Assembly: GCA_035688305.1 (NCBI GenBank)
Contig: DASSNC010000054.1
Location: 1-5,380 of the forward strand
Direction: 5' to 3'
Source of the DNA: 66-474 sp035688305
GTDB lineage: Bacteria > Pseudomonadota > Gammaproteobacteria > Xanthomonadales > Rhodanobacteraceae
Length of the DNA: 5,380 bases
The notes beneath the pieces were generated by a model, which saw only the letters and a list, made by a program, of their open reading frames with translations, had not been told where the DNA came from and made no database searches. Below are positions 1 through 4,721 of the stretch, in pieces. Position numbers and translations under genes: made by a program. The stretch's first letter is position 1. Each line of letters opens with the position of its first letter.

Positions 1-435
1 GTCGAGGATGCTCTGGATGTCGGCGTTGAGCTTTTCGCGCTCGCTCAACATTTCGTCGAGTTCGTGCCGGCCCAGCACCGAGCGCAGCGTGGTCTGGGCG
101 AGCTGGCTGGTGGCCTCGCGGGCATCCTCCACCTGGATCACTGCCTTTTCCGGATCGATCACGCGGTACAGGATCATCGCGTTGACCTTCACCGGCACGT
201 TGTCGCGCGAAATCACGTCCTGCGGCGGCACCTCGACCACCATCGTGCGCAGGTCCACCCGCACCATCTGCTGCATCACCGGGATCAGGATGATGATGCC
301 AGGCCCCTTCACCGCCTGGAATCGGCCGAACAGGAACACGACGCCACGGTCGTATTCGCGCAGGATCTTGATCGACGACAGCAGGATGATCAGCACGATG
401 ACGACGATCACCGCGATGACGGGATACATGCTCAT
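1..435 (-). CDS. Slipin / stomatin-like SPFH-domain membrane protein (N-terminal 145 residues, cut by window edge)
   Basis: Slipins are membrane-anchored SPFH (band 7) scaffold proteins that oligomerise in the inner membrane and organise lipid/protein microdomains. Visible here are a hydrophobic N-terminal anchor (residues about 4-22, nearly all V/I/L) and the typical post-anchor block with EYDRGVVF and GRF (27-39). After these come GPG and a hydrophobic hairpin ending in IP (44-52), the VDLR strand (60-63), and the SPFH core with VPPQDVISRDNVPVKVNA (69-86). ATTLR-type helix residues (QLAQTTLRSVLG, 111-122) precede the start of the coiled-coil region. The start ATG at 435-433 has GGAGG (443-447, minus) 7 bases upstream and overlaps the nfeD stop in an ATGA, so the two are probably translationally coupled. 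The C-terminal coiled coil and hydrophobic tail, the part cleaved by NfeD in the archaeal PH1510/PH1511 pair, lie outside the window. The frame is open to base 1. Family call is secure; exact subfamily is not. Confidence 0.93.
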   Translation of the reverse strand, partial: MSMYPVIAVIVVIVLIILLSSIKILREYDRGVVFLFGRFQAVKGPGIIILIPVMQQMVRVDLRTMVVEVPPQDVISRDNVPVKVNAMILYRVIDPEKAVIQVEDAREATSQLAQTTLRSVLGRHELDEMLSEREKLNADIQSILD

Positions 436-1799
436 GGGATTGCCTCCTTCGGTACCGCCAGGGGTTCCACGTCCAAAACCAGACCGTGCATGGCGGTGAC
501 CGCAACGGCTTGGCCGCGCTGCAGCGGCACCTCCGAACGCGCCTGCCAGCGCTCGCCGTGCACGTGTACCGCGCCACGGCCCACGAAATCGGACACCACT
601 TCGCCGATCGCGCCGATCATTTCCTCACGCCCGCTGACCACCGGACGCTTGTGCGAACGCATCGCCATCCACACGATGCCGACCAGGATGGCCGCCGCCG
701 CGATCGCGATGCCGACCACCACCGGCAGCGCGATGCCGTAGCCCGGCACCCCCGTGTCCATCAGGATCACCGAACCGATCACGAACGAAACCACGCCGCC
801 GGTGCCGAGTACGCCGTATGCCGGCACGAAGGCTTCGGAAACGATCAGGATCACCCCGAGCAGGATCAGGCCGAGCCCGACGTAATTCACCGGCAGCAAC
901 TGGAACGCATACAACGCGAGCAGCAGGCAAATCGCGCCGACCACGCCCGGCAGCACCCCGCCCGGGTGCATGCCTTCCATCACCAGACCGCCGAGTCCGA
1001 GCAACAGCAGGATGTAGGCGACCGACGGGTTGGCGATCACGCCGAGGAACCGGCTGCGCCATCCAGGCTCGATCGCCTGCAATCCGGCACCGCGCGTGTG
1101 CAACACCCGCGTGCCGGCAGGGGTTTCCACCTTGCGGCCGTCCACGTCGGCCAGGAGCTGCGCGAGGTTCGGCGCGACCAGGTCGATCACATGCAACTTG
1201 AGCGCCTCGCTGTCCGAGACGCTGACGGCCTCGCGCACGGCCTTCTCCGCCCAGTCGGCGTTGCGGCCACGCCGCTCGGCGAGCGCGCGGATGTAGGCCA
1301 CGGCATCATTGGTGACCTTGCGCATTTCGGTCGATTGGGAATCGGCTGGCTTGCCGCTGCTGGAAGATGGCGCCGGCAGGCTGCCGCCGCCGGTGATCGA
1401 CACGGGTGAAGCGGCGCCGATATTGGTCGCGGGCGCCATGGCAGCGACGTGGCAGGCGTACATGATGTAGGTTCCCGCACTGGCCGCGCGTGCGCCGGAC
1501 GGCGAGACGTAGCCGATGACCGGCACCGGCGAGGCCAGGATCGCCTTGATGATGTCGCGCATGGAGCTCGACAGGCCGCCCGGGGTGTCGAGCTCCAGCA
1601 CGATTGCCTCGGCGTGGCGTTTGTCGGCCTCCGCGATTCCGCGCACGAGGTAATCCGCGCTCGCGGGGCTGATCGCGCCGTCGGCCCGCAACGTCACGAC
1701 GACGGGACGATTCGCTGGCGTTTGCGGCGCGGCAGCCCACGCCGTCGCGATCCCCAGCAACGCAAACAGTCCCCAGGCCGCGAACCGCCACGTCTTCAT
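432..1799 (-). CDS. nfeD: NfeD-family membrane-bound serine protease (long, ClpP-like form)
   Basis: 455 residues, the full-length NfeD architecture. A signal peptide (1-24, cleavage near AWA-AA) leads into a ClpP-class protease domain (about 33-210). The conserved LDTPGG is at 70-75. The presumed nucleophile is Ser107 in the AASAG motif, and the likely general-base lysine is Lys161 in RKVTNDAVAYIR, matching the Ser-Lys dyad known from archaeal PH1510. The NIGAASPV motif (126-133) is intact. A serine/glycine/proline-rich loop (136-157) separates nucleophile and lysine. Four to five membrane segments follow (about 258-276, 281-302, 306-325, 328-347, 354-380), then a C-terminal NfeD OB-fold (about 388-447). 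It sits immediately upstream of, and overlaps by 4 bases, the slipin gene, its known partner and substrate in characterised systems. The 1799 start gives a clean signal peptide; no strong Shine-Dalgarno is seen, so initiation may be weak. Likely role: regulated proteolysis of slipin and membrane quality control. Substrate here is inferred. Confidence 0.95.
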   Translation of the reverse strand: MKTWRFAAWGLFALLGIATAWAAAPQTPANRPVVVTLRADGAISPASADYLVRGIAEADKRHAEAIVLELDTPGGLSSSMRDIIKAILASPVPVIGYVSPSGARAASAGTYIMYACHVAAMAPATNIGAASPVSITGGGSLPAPSSSSGKPADSQSTEMRKVTNDAVAYIRALAERRGRNADWAEKAVREAVSVSDSEALKLHVIDLVAPNLAQLLADVDGRKVETPAGTRVLHTRGAGLQAIEPGWRSRFLGVIANPSVAYILLLLGLGGLVMEGMHPGGVLPGVVGAICLLLALYAFQLLPVNYVGLGLILLGVILIVSEAFVPAYGVLGTGGVVSFVIGSVILMDTGVPGYGIALPVVVGIAIAAAAILVGIVWMAMRSHKRPVVSGREEMIGAIGEVVSDFVGRGAVHVHGERWQARSEVPLQRGQAVAVTAMHGLVLDVEPLAVPKEAIP

Positions 1800-1943
1800 G
1801 GTGCCATCAGACCATTACCCGCCGAACTTGGCAAACCCCCATGGTCACCGCGCCGGCGGACGGGATCGTTGACATGCGGCAAGGCAGCCACGGGCGGTCG
1901 GCGTACAGTGTCCGGTTCGAATCGCCCGGGAACGGAGAACGCC
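1800..1943. other. Divergent intergenic region between nfeD and the AhpD-like gene
   Basis: This 144-base gap must hold promoters for both the leftward nfeD-slipin operon and the rightward AhpD-like gene. A perfect TTGACA occurs at 1869-1874 (plus), and a TACAGT at 1904-1909 lies about 35 bases before the rightward ATG. The two are 29 bases apart, too far to form one sigma-70 promoter. No convincing leftward promoter was found by eye. No tRNA, repeat or terminator is evident. Confidence 0.5.
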
Positions 1944-2291
1944 ATGGACCATCCGATGTATCCGCAATCGAATGCCGACACCGCAAAGAAGCGCCACGAA
2001 CTCGCGCCGGCGCCGCTGGAGGCCTTCCAGAACTTCAGCCGCGCCGTGTTCGCCGACGGCGCCCTGCCCTCCGTCACCAAGCAGCTGGTCGCGGTGGCGG
2101 TGGCGCATACCACGCAGTGCCCCTACTGCATCAAGGGCCACACGCGCGCCGCCCTCAAGGCCGGCGCCACCGAGCAGCAAATCATGGAAGCGATCTGGGT
2201 CGCCGCCGAGATGCGCGCGGGCGGAGCGTATGCGCATTCGGCGCTCGCGATCGACGTGATGCAGCAGCACGAAGCGTCGCATGCGGGCTGA
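1944..2291 (+). CDS. Carboxymuconolactone decarboxylase-family protein, AhpD-like (CXXC alkylhydroperoxidase fold)
   Basis: 115 residues, the usual length for a single-domain CMD/AhpD-like protein. The family is all-helical and forms oligomers. Members with a CXXC act in thiol-dependent peroxide reduction, while the name-giving members decarboxylate carboxymuconolactone. The diagnostic block is intact: LPSVTKQLVAVAVA (41-54), then Cys59-Pro-Tyr-Cys62 with His66 in CPYCIKGH, then AALKAGATEQQIMEAIWVAAEMRAGGAYAH (69-98). The Cys-X2-Cys-X3-His arrangement matches the AhpD active site, so a redox role is far more likely than lactone decarboxylation. The start at 1944 is chosen because GGAG (1934-1937) lies 6 bases upstream and the homologous region begins soon after; the frame is open further upstream, but without family-like sequence. 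No signal peptide, so cytoplasmic. It is separated from the downstream cytochromes by 106 bases containing a promoter, so co-transcription is uncertain. Physiological substrate unknown. Confidence 0.9.
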   Translation: MDHPMYPQSNADTAKKRHELAPAPLEAFQNFSRAVFADGALPSVTKQLVAVAVAHTTQCPYCIKGHTRAALKAGATEQQIMEAIWVAAEMRAGGAYAHSALAIDVMQQHEASHAG

Positions 2292-2317
2292 CCGGGTGCC
2301 GCATTCGGCGGGTACCC

Positions 2318-2348
2318 TTGTCTCCCTCGCGGCTTCACAGGCTATACT
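2318..2348 (+). promoter_or_regulatory. Probable sigma-70 promoter for the cytochrome-cytochrome-phhB operon
   Basis: A good -10 box, TATACT (2343-2348), lies 49 bases before the first cytochrome ATG. The best -35 candidate is TTGTCT (2318-2323), with a 19-base spacer that is one or two bases longer than ideal. Predicted start is near 2355. The local A/T-rich dip around the -10 stands out in otherwise G/C-rich DNA. Assigned by eye only. Confidence 0.5.
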
Positions 2349-2397
2349 TCGCGCTTTGCAACCACGGCCAACGCCGCCAGCGGGGGAGCCCAACAAC

Positions 2398-2739
2398 ATG
2401 ATTCGATCGGTGCTGACTGTCGTCCTGATGGCGGCGATTGCGTGCTTCGCGTCCACGGCTTACGCCAAGGGCGACCCGGCCAAGGGCAAGCTCGAGGTCT
2501 ATTCCTGCCATGGCTGCCACGGCGTCACCGGCTACATGTCGGTGTATCCCGAATACCACGTGCCGCGCATCGCCGGGCAGAACGAGCAGTACATCATCGA
2601 CGCGCTGAAGGAATACAAGAGCGGCGCCCGCAAGTTCCCGACGATGAACGCGCAGGCCAACAGCCTGACCGACGAGCAGATCGAGAACATCGCGGCTTAC
2701 CTGTCCAGCCTCGCGCCCAAGCAACTGCACAAGAACTAA
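2398..2739 (+). CDS. Monohaem class I c-type cytochrome, exported (c4/c553-like), first of a tandem pair
   Basis: 113 residues. A Sec signal peptide (1-23, cleavage after AYA) directs it to the periplasm, leaving a mature protein of about 90 residues. The single haem site is Cys37-His-Gly-Cys40-His41. The distal axial ligand is probably Met83 in FPTMNAQA, seven residues before the Leu of LTDEQIENIAAYLSSL, the same spacing as in cytochrome c4 haem domains. The C-terminal helix (91-105) is the usual class I helix packing on the haem. Between the haem motif and the IAGQ signature (58-61) there is a tyrosine-rich stretch, GYMSVYPEYHVPR (45-57), in place of the usual DGN-type loop. The start at 2398 has GGGGGAG (2382-2388) 9 bases upstream and gives an intact signal peptide; the upstream open frame is not signal-like. 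Likely a soluble periplasmic electron carrier; redox partners cannot be told from the window. Confidence 0.92.
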   Translation: MIRSVLTVVLMAAIACFASTAYAKGDPAKGKLEVYSCHGCHGVTGYMSVYPEYHVPRIAGQNEQYIIDALKEYKSGARKFPTMNAQANSLTDEQIENIAAYLSSLAPKQLHKN

Positions 2740-2751
2740 GGGGACCGATCC

Positions 2752-3111
2752 ATGCAAGCTCGTACCACGCTCGTCTTCCTGGTCGCCGCCTCGCTGATGC
2801 CGGCATTCGGATCCGCCGTCGCGGCCAGCGGCAACGCGGCCGAAGGCGCGAAGAAAGCGGCGGCCTGCGAAGCCTGCCACGGCAAGGACGGCAACGGCAT
2901 CGCGCCGAACTATCCCGCCCTCGCGGGCCAGTACCAGGACTACCTGGAACAGGCCCTGCACGAATACAAGAACGGCCGGCGCACCAACGCGATCATGAAC
3001 GGCATGGCCGCGCCGTTGTCCGACCAGGACATCGAGGATCTCGCCGCGCATTTCTCCAGCCTTCCGAGCAAGCTTTCCGACCTGCACGGCAAGATCGAGG
3101 GCGGCAACTGA
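2752..3111 (+). CDS. Monohaem class I c-type cytochrome, exported (c4/c553-like), second of a tandem pair
   Basis: 119 residues with a signal peptide (1-24/25, cleavage near AVA-AS). The haem motif is Cys39-Glu-Ala-Cys42-His43 followed by GKDGNGIAPNYPALAGQ (44-60), a near-standard cytochrome c4-type haem domain. Met82 (NAIMNGMAAPLSDQDI) aligns with the cytochrome c4 axial methionine; Met85 is an alternative. The ending LAAHFSSL is the C-terminal helix. It is clearly homologous to the preceding cytochrome: both share AGQ, ALxEYKxGxR, an MN pair, LxDxxIExxAA and SSL at matching spacing. It starts 12 bases after that gene's stop, with AAGGGGA (2738-2744) overlapping the upstream stop and 7 bases from the ATG, so the two are co-transcribed. 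Together the pair resembles the two halves of a dihaem cytochrome c4 encoded as separate proteins. Periplasmic electron transfer is inferred. Confidence 0.94.
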   Translation: MQARTTLVFLVAASLMPAFGSAVAASGNAAEGAKKAAACEACHGKDGNGIAPNYPALAGQYQDYLEQALHEYKNGRRTNAIMNGMAAPLSDQDIEDLAAHFSSLPSKLSDLHGKIEGGN

Positions 3112-3121
3112 GGTAGCGGAA

Positions 3122-3463
3122 ATGACGACCCTGAAGGAACTGGCCTCGCTGCATTGCGAACCGCGCAAGGGCGGCGGCGCCCTGGATTCGGCGCGGGTCG
3201 GTGAATTGCTGGCGTCGCTGCCGGGCTGGACGGCCGCGGGCGACGGCAAGTCGATCGCGAAGTCCTTCAAGTTCGCGAATTTCCACGAGACGCTCGGCTT
3301 CGTCAACGCCATCGGCTGGATGGCGAACCGCCAGGACCACCACCCCGACCTCGAGGTGGGCTACAACCGCTGCGTGGTGCACTGGTCTACCCACGACGTC
3401 GACGGCCTGTCGATGAACGATTTCATCTGCGCCGCGAAGGTCGAGGCGATCGCGCAAGGCTGA
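3122..3463 (+). CDS. phhB: Pterin-4a-carbinolamine dehydratase (4a-hydroxytetrahydrobiopterin dehydratase)
   Basis: 113 residues, the normal size for PCD/DCoH. The enzyme dehydrates 4a-hydroxytetrahydropterin formed by aromatic amino acid hydroxylases (typically phenylalanine hydroxylase PhhA), returning the cofactor to the recycling pathway in the cytoplasm. Family hallmarks present: LPGW (33-36), a KSFKFANFHETLGFVNAIGWMA helix region (47-68), then DHHP with His73 and His74, and His91 in STHDVDGLS. The 17-residue gap from the second His of the pair to His91 equals that between His62 and His79 of mammalian PCD, so the catalytic triad of histidines is complete. The ATG is 10 bases after the cytochrome stop, with GAGG (3110-3113, overlapping that stop) 8 bases upstream, so it is the third gene of the cytochrome transcript. 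No phhA is visible here. The cytochrome neighbourhood does not explain its function. Confidence 0.96.
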   Translation: MTTLKELASLHCEPRKGGGALDSARVGELLASLPGWTAAGDGKSIAKSFKFANFHETLGFVNAIGWMANRQDHHPDLEVGYNRCVVHWSTHDVDGLSMNDFICAAKVEAIAQG

Positions 3464-3466
3464 CCC

Positions 3467-3488
3467 GGCACCGCCGCCCGGCGGTGCC
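3467..3488 (+). terminator. Strong G/C hairpin after phhB, without a T-tract
   Basis: A perfect 9-bp inverted repeat, GGCACCGCC (3467-3475) and GGCGGTGCC (3480-3488), with a 4-base GCCC loop starts 3 bases after the phhB stop. The position suggests transcript end formation or mRNA 3' protection. No run of T follows (CGCAACATCA), so it is not a canonical intrinsic terminator; it may be Rho-assisted or protect against 3' exonucleases. It could also belong to a dispersed repeat family. Confidence 0.55.
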
Positions 3489-3607
3489 CGCAACATCACC
3501 TGGCGAAGTGGTCGCGCACCACGCGCACGACAAACCGCGGCGCTCGGCACAACGCCCCATCCTGCCCCGAAGCCGCTGGGCGCGGCCGTGGGCCACTCCC
3601 ACGCCAC

Positions 3608-3634
3608 AAAAAAACGCGGCCCGAAGGCCGCGTT
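3608..3634 (-). terminator. Rho-independent terminator of the FKBP-type PPIase gene
   Basis: Read on the minus strand: a 9-bp stem AACGCGGCC / GGCCGCGTT closed by the very stable TTCG tetraloop, followed directly by a run of T (seven in total at 3614-3608, two of them in the stem). It begins 25 bases past the TAA of the PPIase gene. On the plus strand no T-tract follows the stem, so termination should act on leftward transcription only. Confidence 0.93.
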
Positions 3635-3659
3635 CCTGGTTGCAACCGGATCGCCGCGA

Positions 3660-4382
3660 TTACTGCGCGCCGATCTTCACCAGCGTGACGTCGAAAATCA
3701 GCGTCTCGTTTGGCGGGAAGCCGTTCTTCGGGTCCGAGCCATAGGCGAGGTCGGACGGGATCACGAACTTGTAGTGGCTGCCGACCGGCATCATCATCAA
3801 CGCTTCCTTGAAGCCCGGGAACACGTTGGACAGGTCGAGCTTGGCCGGACCGCTGCCGTGCTTGGCCGAAGCATCGAACACCTGGCCATTGACGAACGAA
3901 CCGGTGTAGTTCACCTGCACGGTGTCGGTGGCCTTCGGCTTCGGACCATTGCCCTGCGAGATGACCTGGTACTGCAGGCCGTCCGACGTCACGTGCACGC
4001 CAGGCTGGGTCTTGTTCTTGGCCAGATAGGCCTCGCCCGCCTGCTTGTTCTGCGCCGCGACCTGGTCGTAATGCTGCTTGGCACGCGCCTGGAACTCCGC
4101 GCCGAACGCCTTGGCGACGCTTTCGGCCTCGGTTTCGCTCATGCTTGGCTTCTGGCCCTGCAGCGCACGGGTGACGGCTTGGCCGACCTGCTGCGGATTG
4201 ACCAGATCGCGCGCCCAGTCCGGGTAGCGGCCGGCGAGTTCATAGCCGACGATCTCGCTGGCCTTCGCCTTGTCGACCTGGGCCGGGGCGGTGGTTTGCG
4301 TCTGCGCCTGCGAAATGCCCGCGACGCCCAGCGTGGCGATCACGGCAACGGCAGCCAAAGTCGGCCGCATGATCTGCTTCAT
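3660..4382 (-). CDS. fkpA: Periplasmic FKBP-type peptidyl-prolyl cis-trans isomerase, Mip/FkpA type
   Basis: 240 residues in the Mip/FkpA arrangement. A signal peptide (1-26, cleavage near SQA-QT) precedes an alpha-helical N-terminal dimerisation/chaperone region (about 35-125, with AKASEIVGYELAGR and EAESVAKAFGAEFQARAK) and a C-terminal FKBP domain (about 132-237). It isomerises X-Pro bonds and acts as a folding chaperone in the periplasm. Pocket residues correspond to FKBP12 Tyr26, Phe36-Asp37, Val55, Tyr82 and Phe99: Tyr159, Phe169-Asp170, Val187, Tyr214 and Phe230. The position equal to FKBP12 Ile56 is Phe188, and the pocket-floor Trp59 is Phe191. The start at 4382 is preferred over an in-frame ATG at 4442 because AGAGGAA (4391-4397, minus) sits 8 bases before it, the signal peptide then begins with MKQ, and the predicted transcription start falls at about 4445. 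No lipobox cysteine, so soluble rather than a lipoprotein. Monocistronic, with its own promoter and terminator. fkpA versus mip naming is a convention. Confidence 0.94.
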   Translation of the reverse strand: MKQIMRPTLAAVAVIATLGVAGISQAQTQTTAPAQVDKAKASEIVGYELAGRYPDWARDLVNPQQVGQAVTRALQGQKPSMSETEAESVAKAFGAEFQARAKQHYDQVAAQNKQAGEAYLAKNKTQPGVHVTSDGLQYQVISQGNGPKPKATDTVQVNYTGSFVNGQVFDASAKHGSGPAKLDLSNVFPGFKEALMMMPVGSHYKFVIPSDLAYGSDPKNGFPPNETLIFDVTLVKIGAQ

Positions 4383-4390
4383 CGGTGTTG

Positions 4391-4397
4391 TTCCTCT
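4391..4397 (-). promoter_or_regulatory. Ribosome binding site fixing the PPIase start at 4382
   Basis: AGAGGAA on the minus strand, 8 bases before the ATG at 4382. The alternative in-frame ATG at 4442 has no such site and would add 20 polar residues ahead of the signal peptide. Confidence 0.75.
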
Positions 4398-4429
4398 GGT
4401 AAATGGTGGCTTGTGCGCTGCCGTGCGGT

Positions 4430-4447
4430 GATTCGTTTGCACGAATC
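4430..4447. promoter_or_regulatory. Palindrome at the predicted start of the PPIase transcript (possible operator)
   Basis: Perfect 7-bp inverted repeat GATTCGT (4430-4436) and ACGAATC (4441-4447) with a 4-base centre TTGC. It lies 4 bases downstream of the -10 box assigned to the PPIase gene and overlaps the predicted start site (about 4445), where a repressor would block initiation. In RNA it could instead form a short hairpin at the extreme 5' end of the leader. No known regulator motif is recognised. Confidence 0.45.
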
Positions 4448-4451
4448 GGCC

Positions 4452-4480
4452 ATTTTGCGCGCTTCCCCGCGCAATGGCAA
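4452..4480 (-). promoter_or_regulatory. Probable sigma-70 promoter of the PPIase gene
   Basis: On the minus strand, TTGCCA (4480-4475) and CAAAAT (4457-4452) are separated by exactly 17 bases. Predicted start is near 4445, giving a leader of about 63 bases. The -10 is imperfect, but spacing and position are right and no better pair was seen in the gap. Confidence 0.5.
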
Positions 4481-4652
4481 CGTGCGCCGTCTATGACCGC
4501 GGACGATTGACAGGGTTCATTCACACGGCGATTCGGTGGGCGCAAGGCTCTTGGGTCCCGCCCCGCATCGGGTGCTCCGGGCTACTTGGCTCCCTGTATT
4601 TGTCCCAGCTCCTTCCCGCGCCTGCTCCACCCATGACTGATGGCAGGGGGTG
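4481..4652. other. Central part of the divergent intergenic region; nothing assigned
   Basis: The gene-free gap between the PPIase start and the next ATG spans 4383-4721 (339 bases). Its two ends hold the promoters and palindromes listed separately. In this middle part I see only a lone TTGACA (4507-4512) without a matching -10, short open frames lacking ribosome binding sites or codon bias, and no tRNA-like fold. Composition is less codon-structured than the neighbours. Confidence 0.5.
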
Positions 4653-4680
4653 TTGACACCGGAAAATCTGGTGTTATAGT
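4653..4680 (+). promoter_or_regulatory. Strong sigma-70 promoter for the small exported protein-gntR operon
   Basis: A perfect -35 TTGACA (4653-4658) and a near-consensus -10 TATAGT (4675-4680) with a 16-base spacer. Predicted start is near 4687, leaving a leader of about 35 bases. This is the best promoter in the window, which fits a gene set that is held off by a repressor and strongly expressed on induction. The -10 and start region are covered by the adjacent inverted repeat. Confidence 0.85.
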
Positions 4681-4692
4681 TCCCTACAACAC
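4671..4692. promoter_or_regulatory. Inverted-repeat operator candidate for the downstream YtrA-type GntR regulator
   Basis: GTGTTATAG (4671-4679) and CTACAACAC (4684-4692) form a 9-bp dyad with a 4-base centre and a single mismatch. It covers the -10 box and the predicted start, the standard place for a repressor. Read at its edges it is GGTG (4670-4673), 16 bases, CACT (4690-4693). From memory, a GGTG-N16-CACC type site has been described for a Xanthomonas YtrA-family regulator; this would be one base off. The gntR gene two cistrons down makes autoregulation the natural reading. Binding is inferred, not shown. Confidence 0.7.
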
Positions 4693-4721
4693 TAGTCAAC
4701 GAGGTCACCAAGGAGGTCGCC

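Noticed and set aside
432..1799. Long open frames on the plus strand opposite nfeD (and similar ones opposite the cytochromes and the PPIase)
   Set aside because: They are shadows of G/C-rich coding sequence: His/Arg/Ala/Asp-rich translations without ribosome binding sites, while the other strand encodes recognisable proteins.
1869..1909. TTGACA plus TACAGT as a promoter for the AhpD-like gene
   Set aside because: The boxes are 29 bases apart, far outside the 16-19 range, and neither has a proper partner at normal spacing.
1912..1930. GGTTCGAATC resembling a tRNA T-arm, hence a possible attachment site or tRNA remnant
   Set aside because: The flanking bases do not pair into a 5-bp T-stem and no acceptor or anticodon arm exists nearby.
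2296..2317. Inverted G/C-rich stretch after the AhpD-like gene as a terminator
   Set aside because: Only a 4-bp GCCG/CGGC stem forms and no T-tract follows.
3587..3603. CGTGGG/CCCACG hairpin between the convergent genes
   Set aside because: It is only 6 bp and not followed by T on either strand; the adjacent TTCG-loop terminator explains the site.
4507..4535. TTGACA at 4507-4512 as a second rightward promoter
   Set aside because: At 17 bases spacing the -10 would be GATTCG; no TATA-like box is present.
4474..4656. 60-codon open frame in the divergent intergenic region
   Set aside because: No ribosome binding site, starts opposite the PPIase promoter, and has no recognisable protein features.
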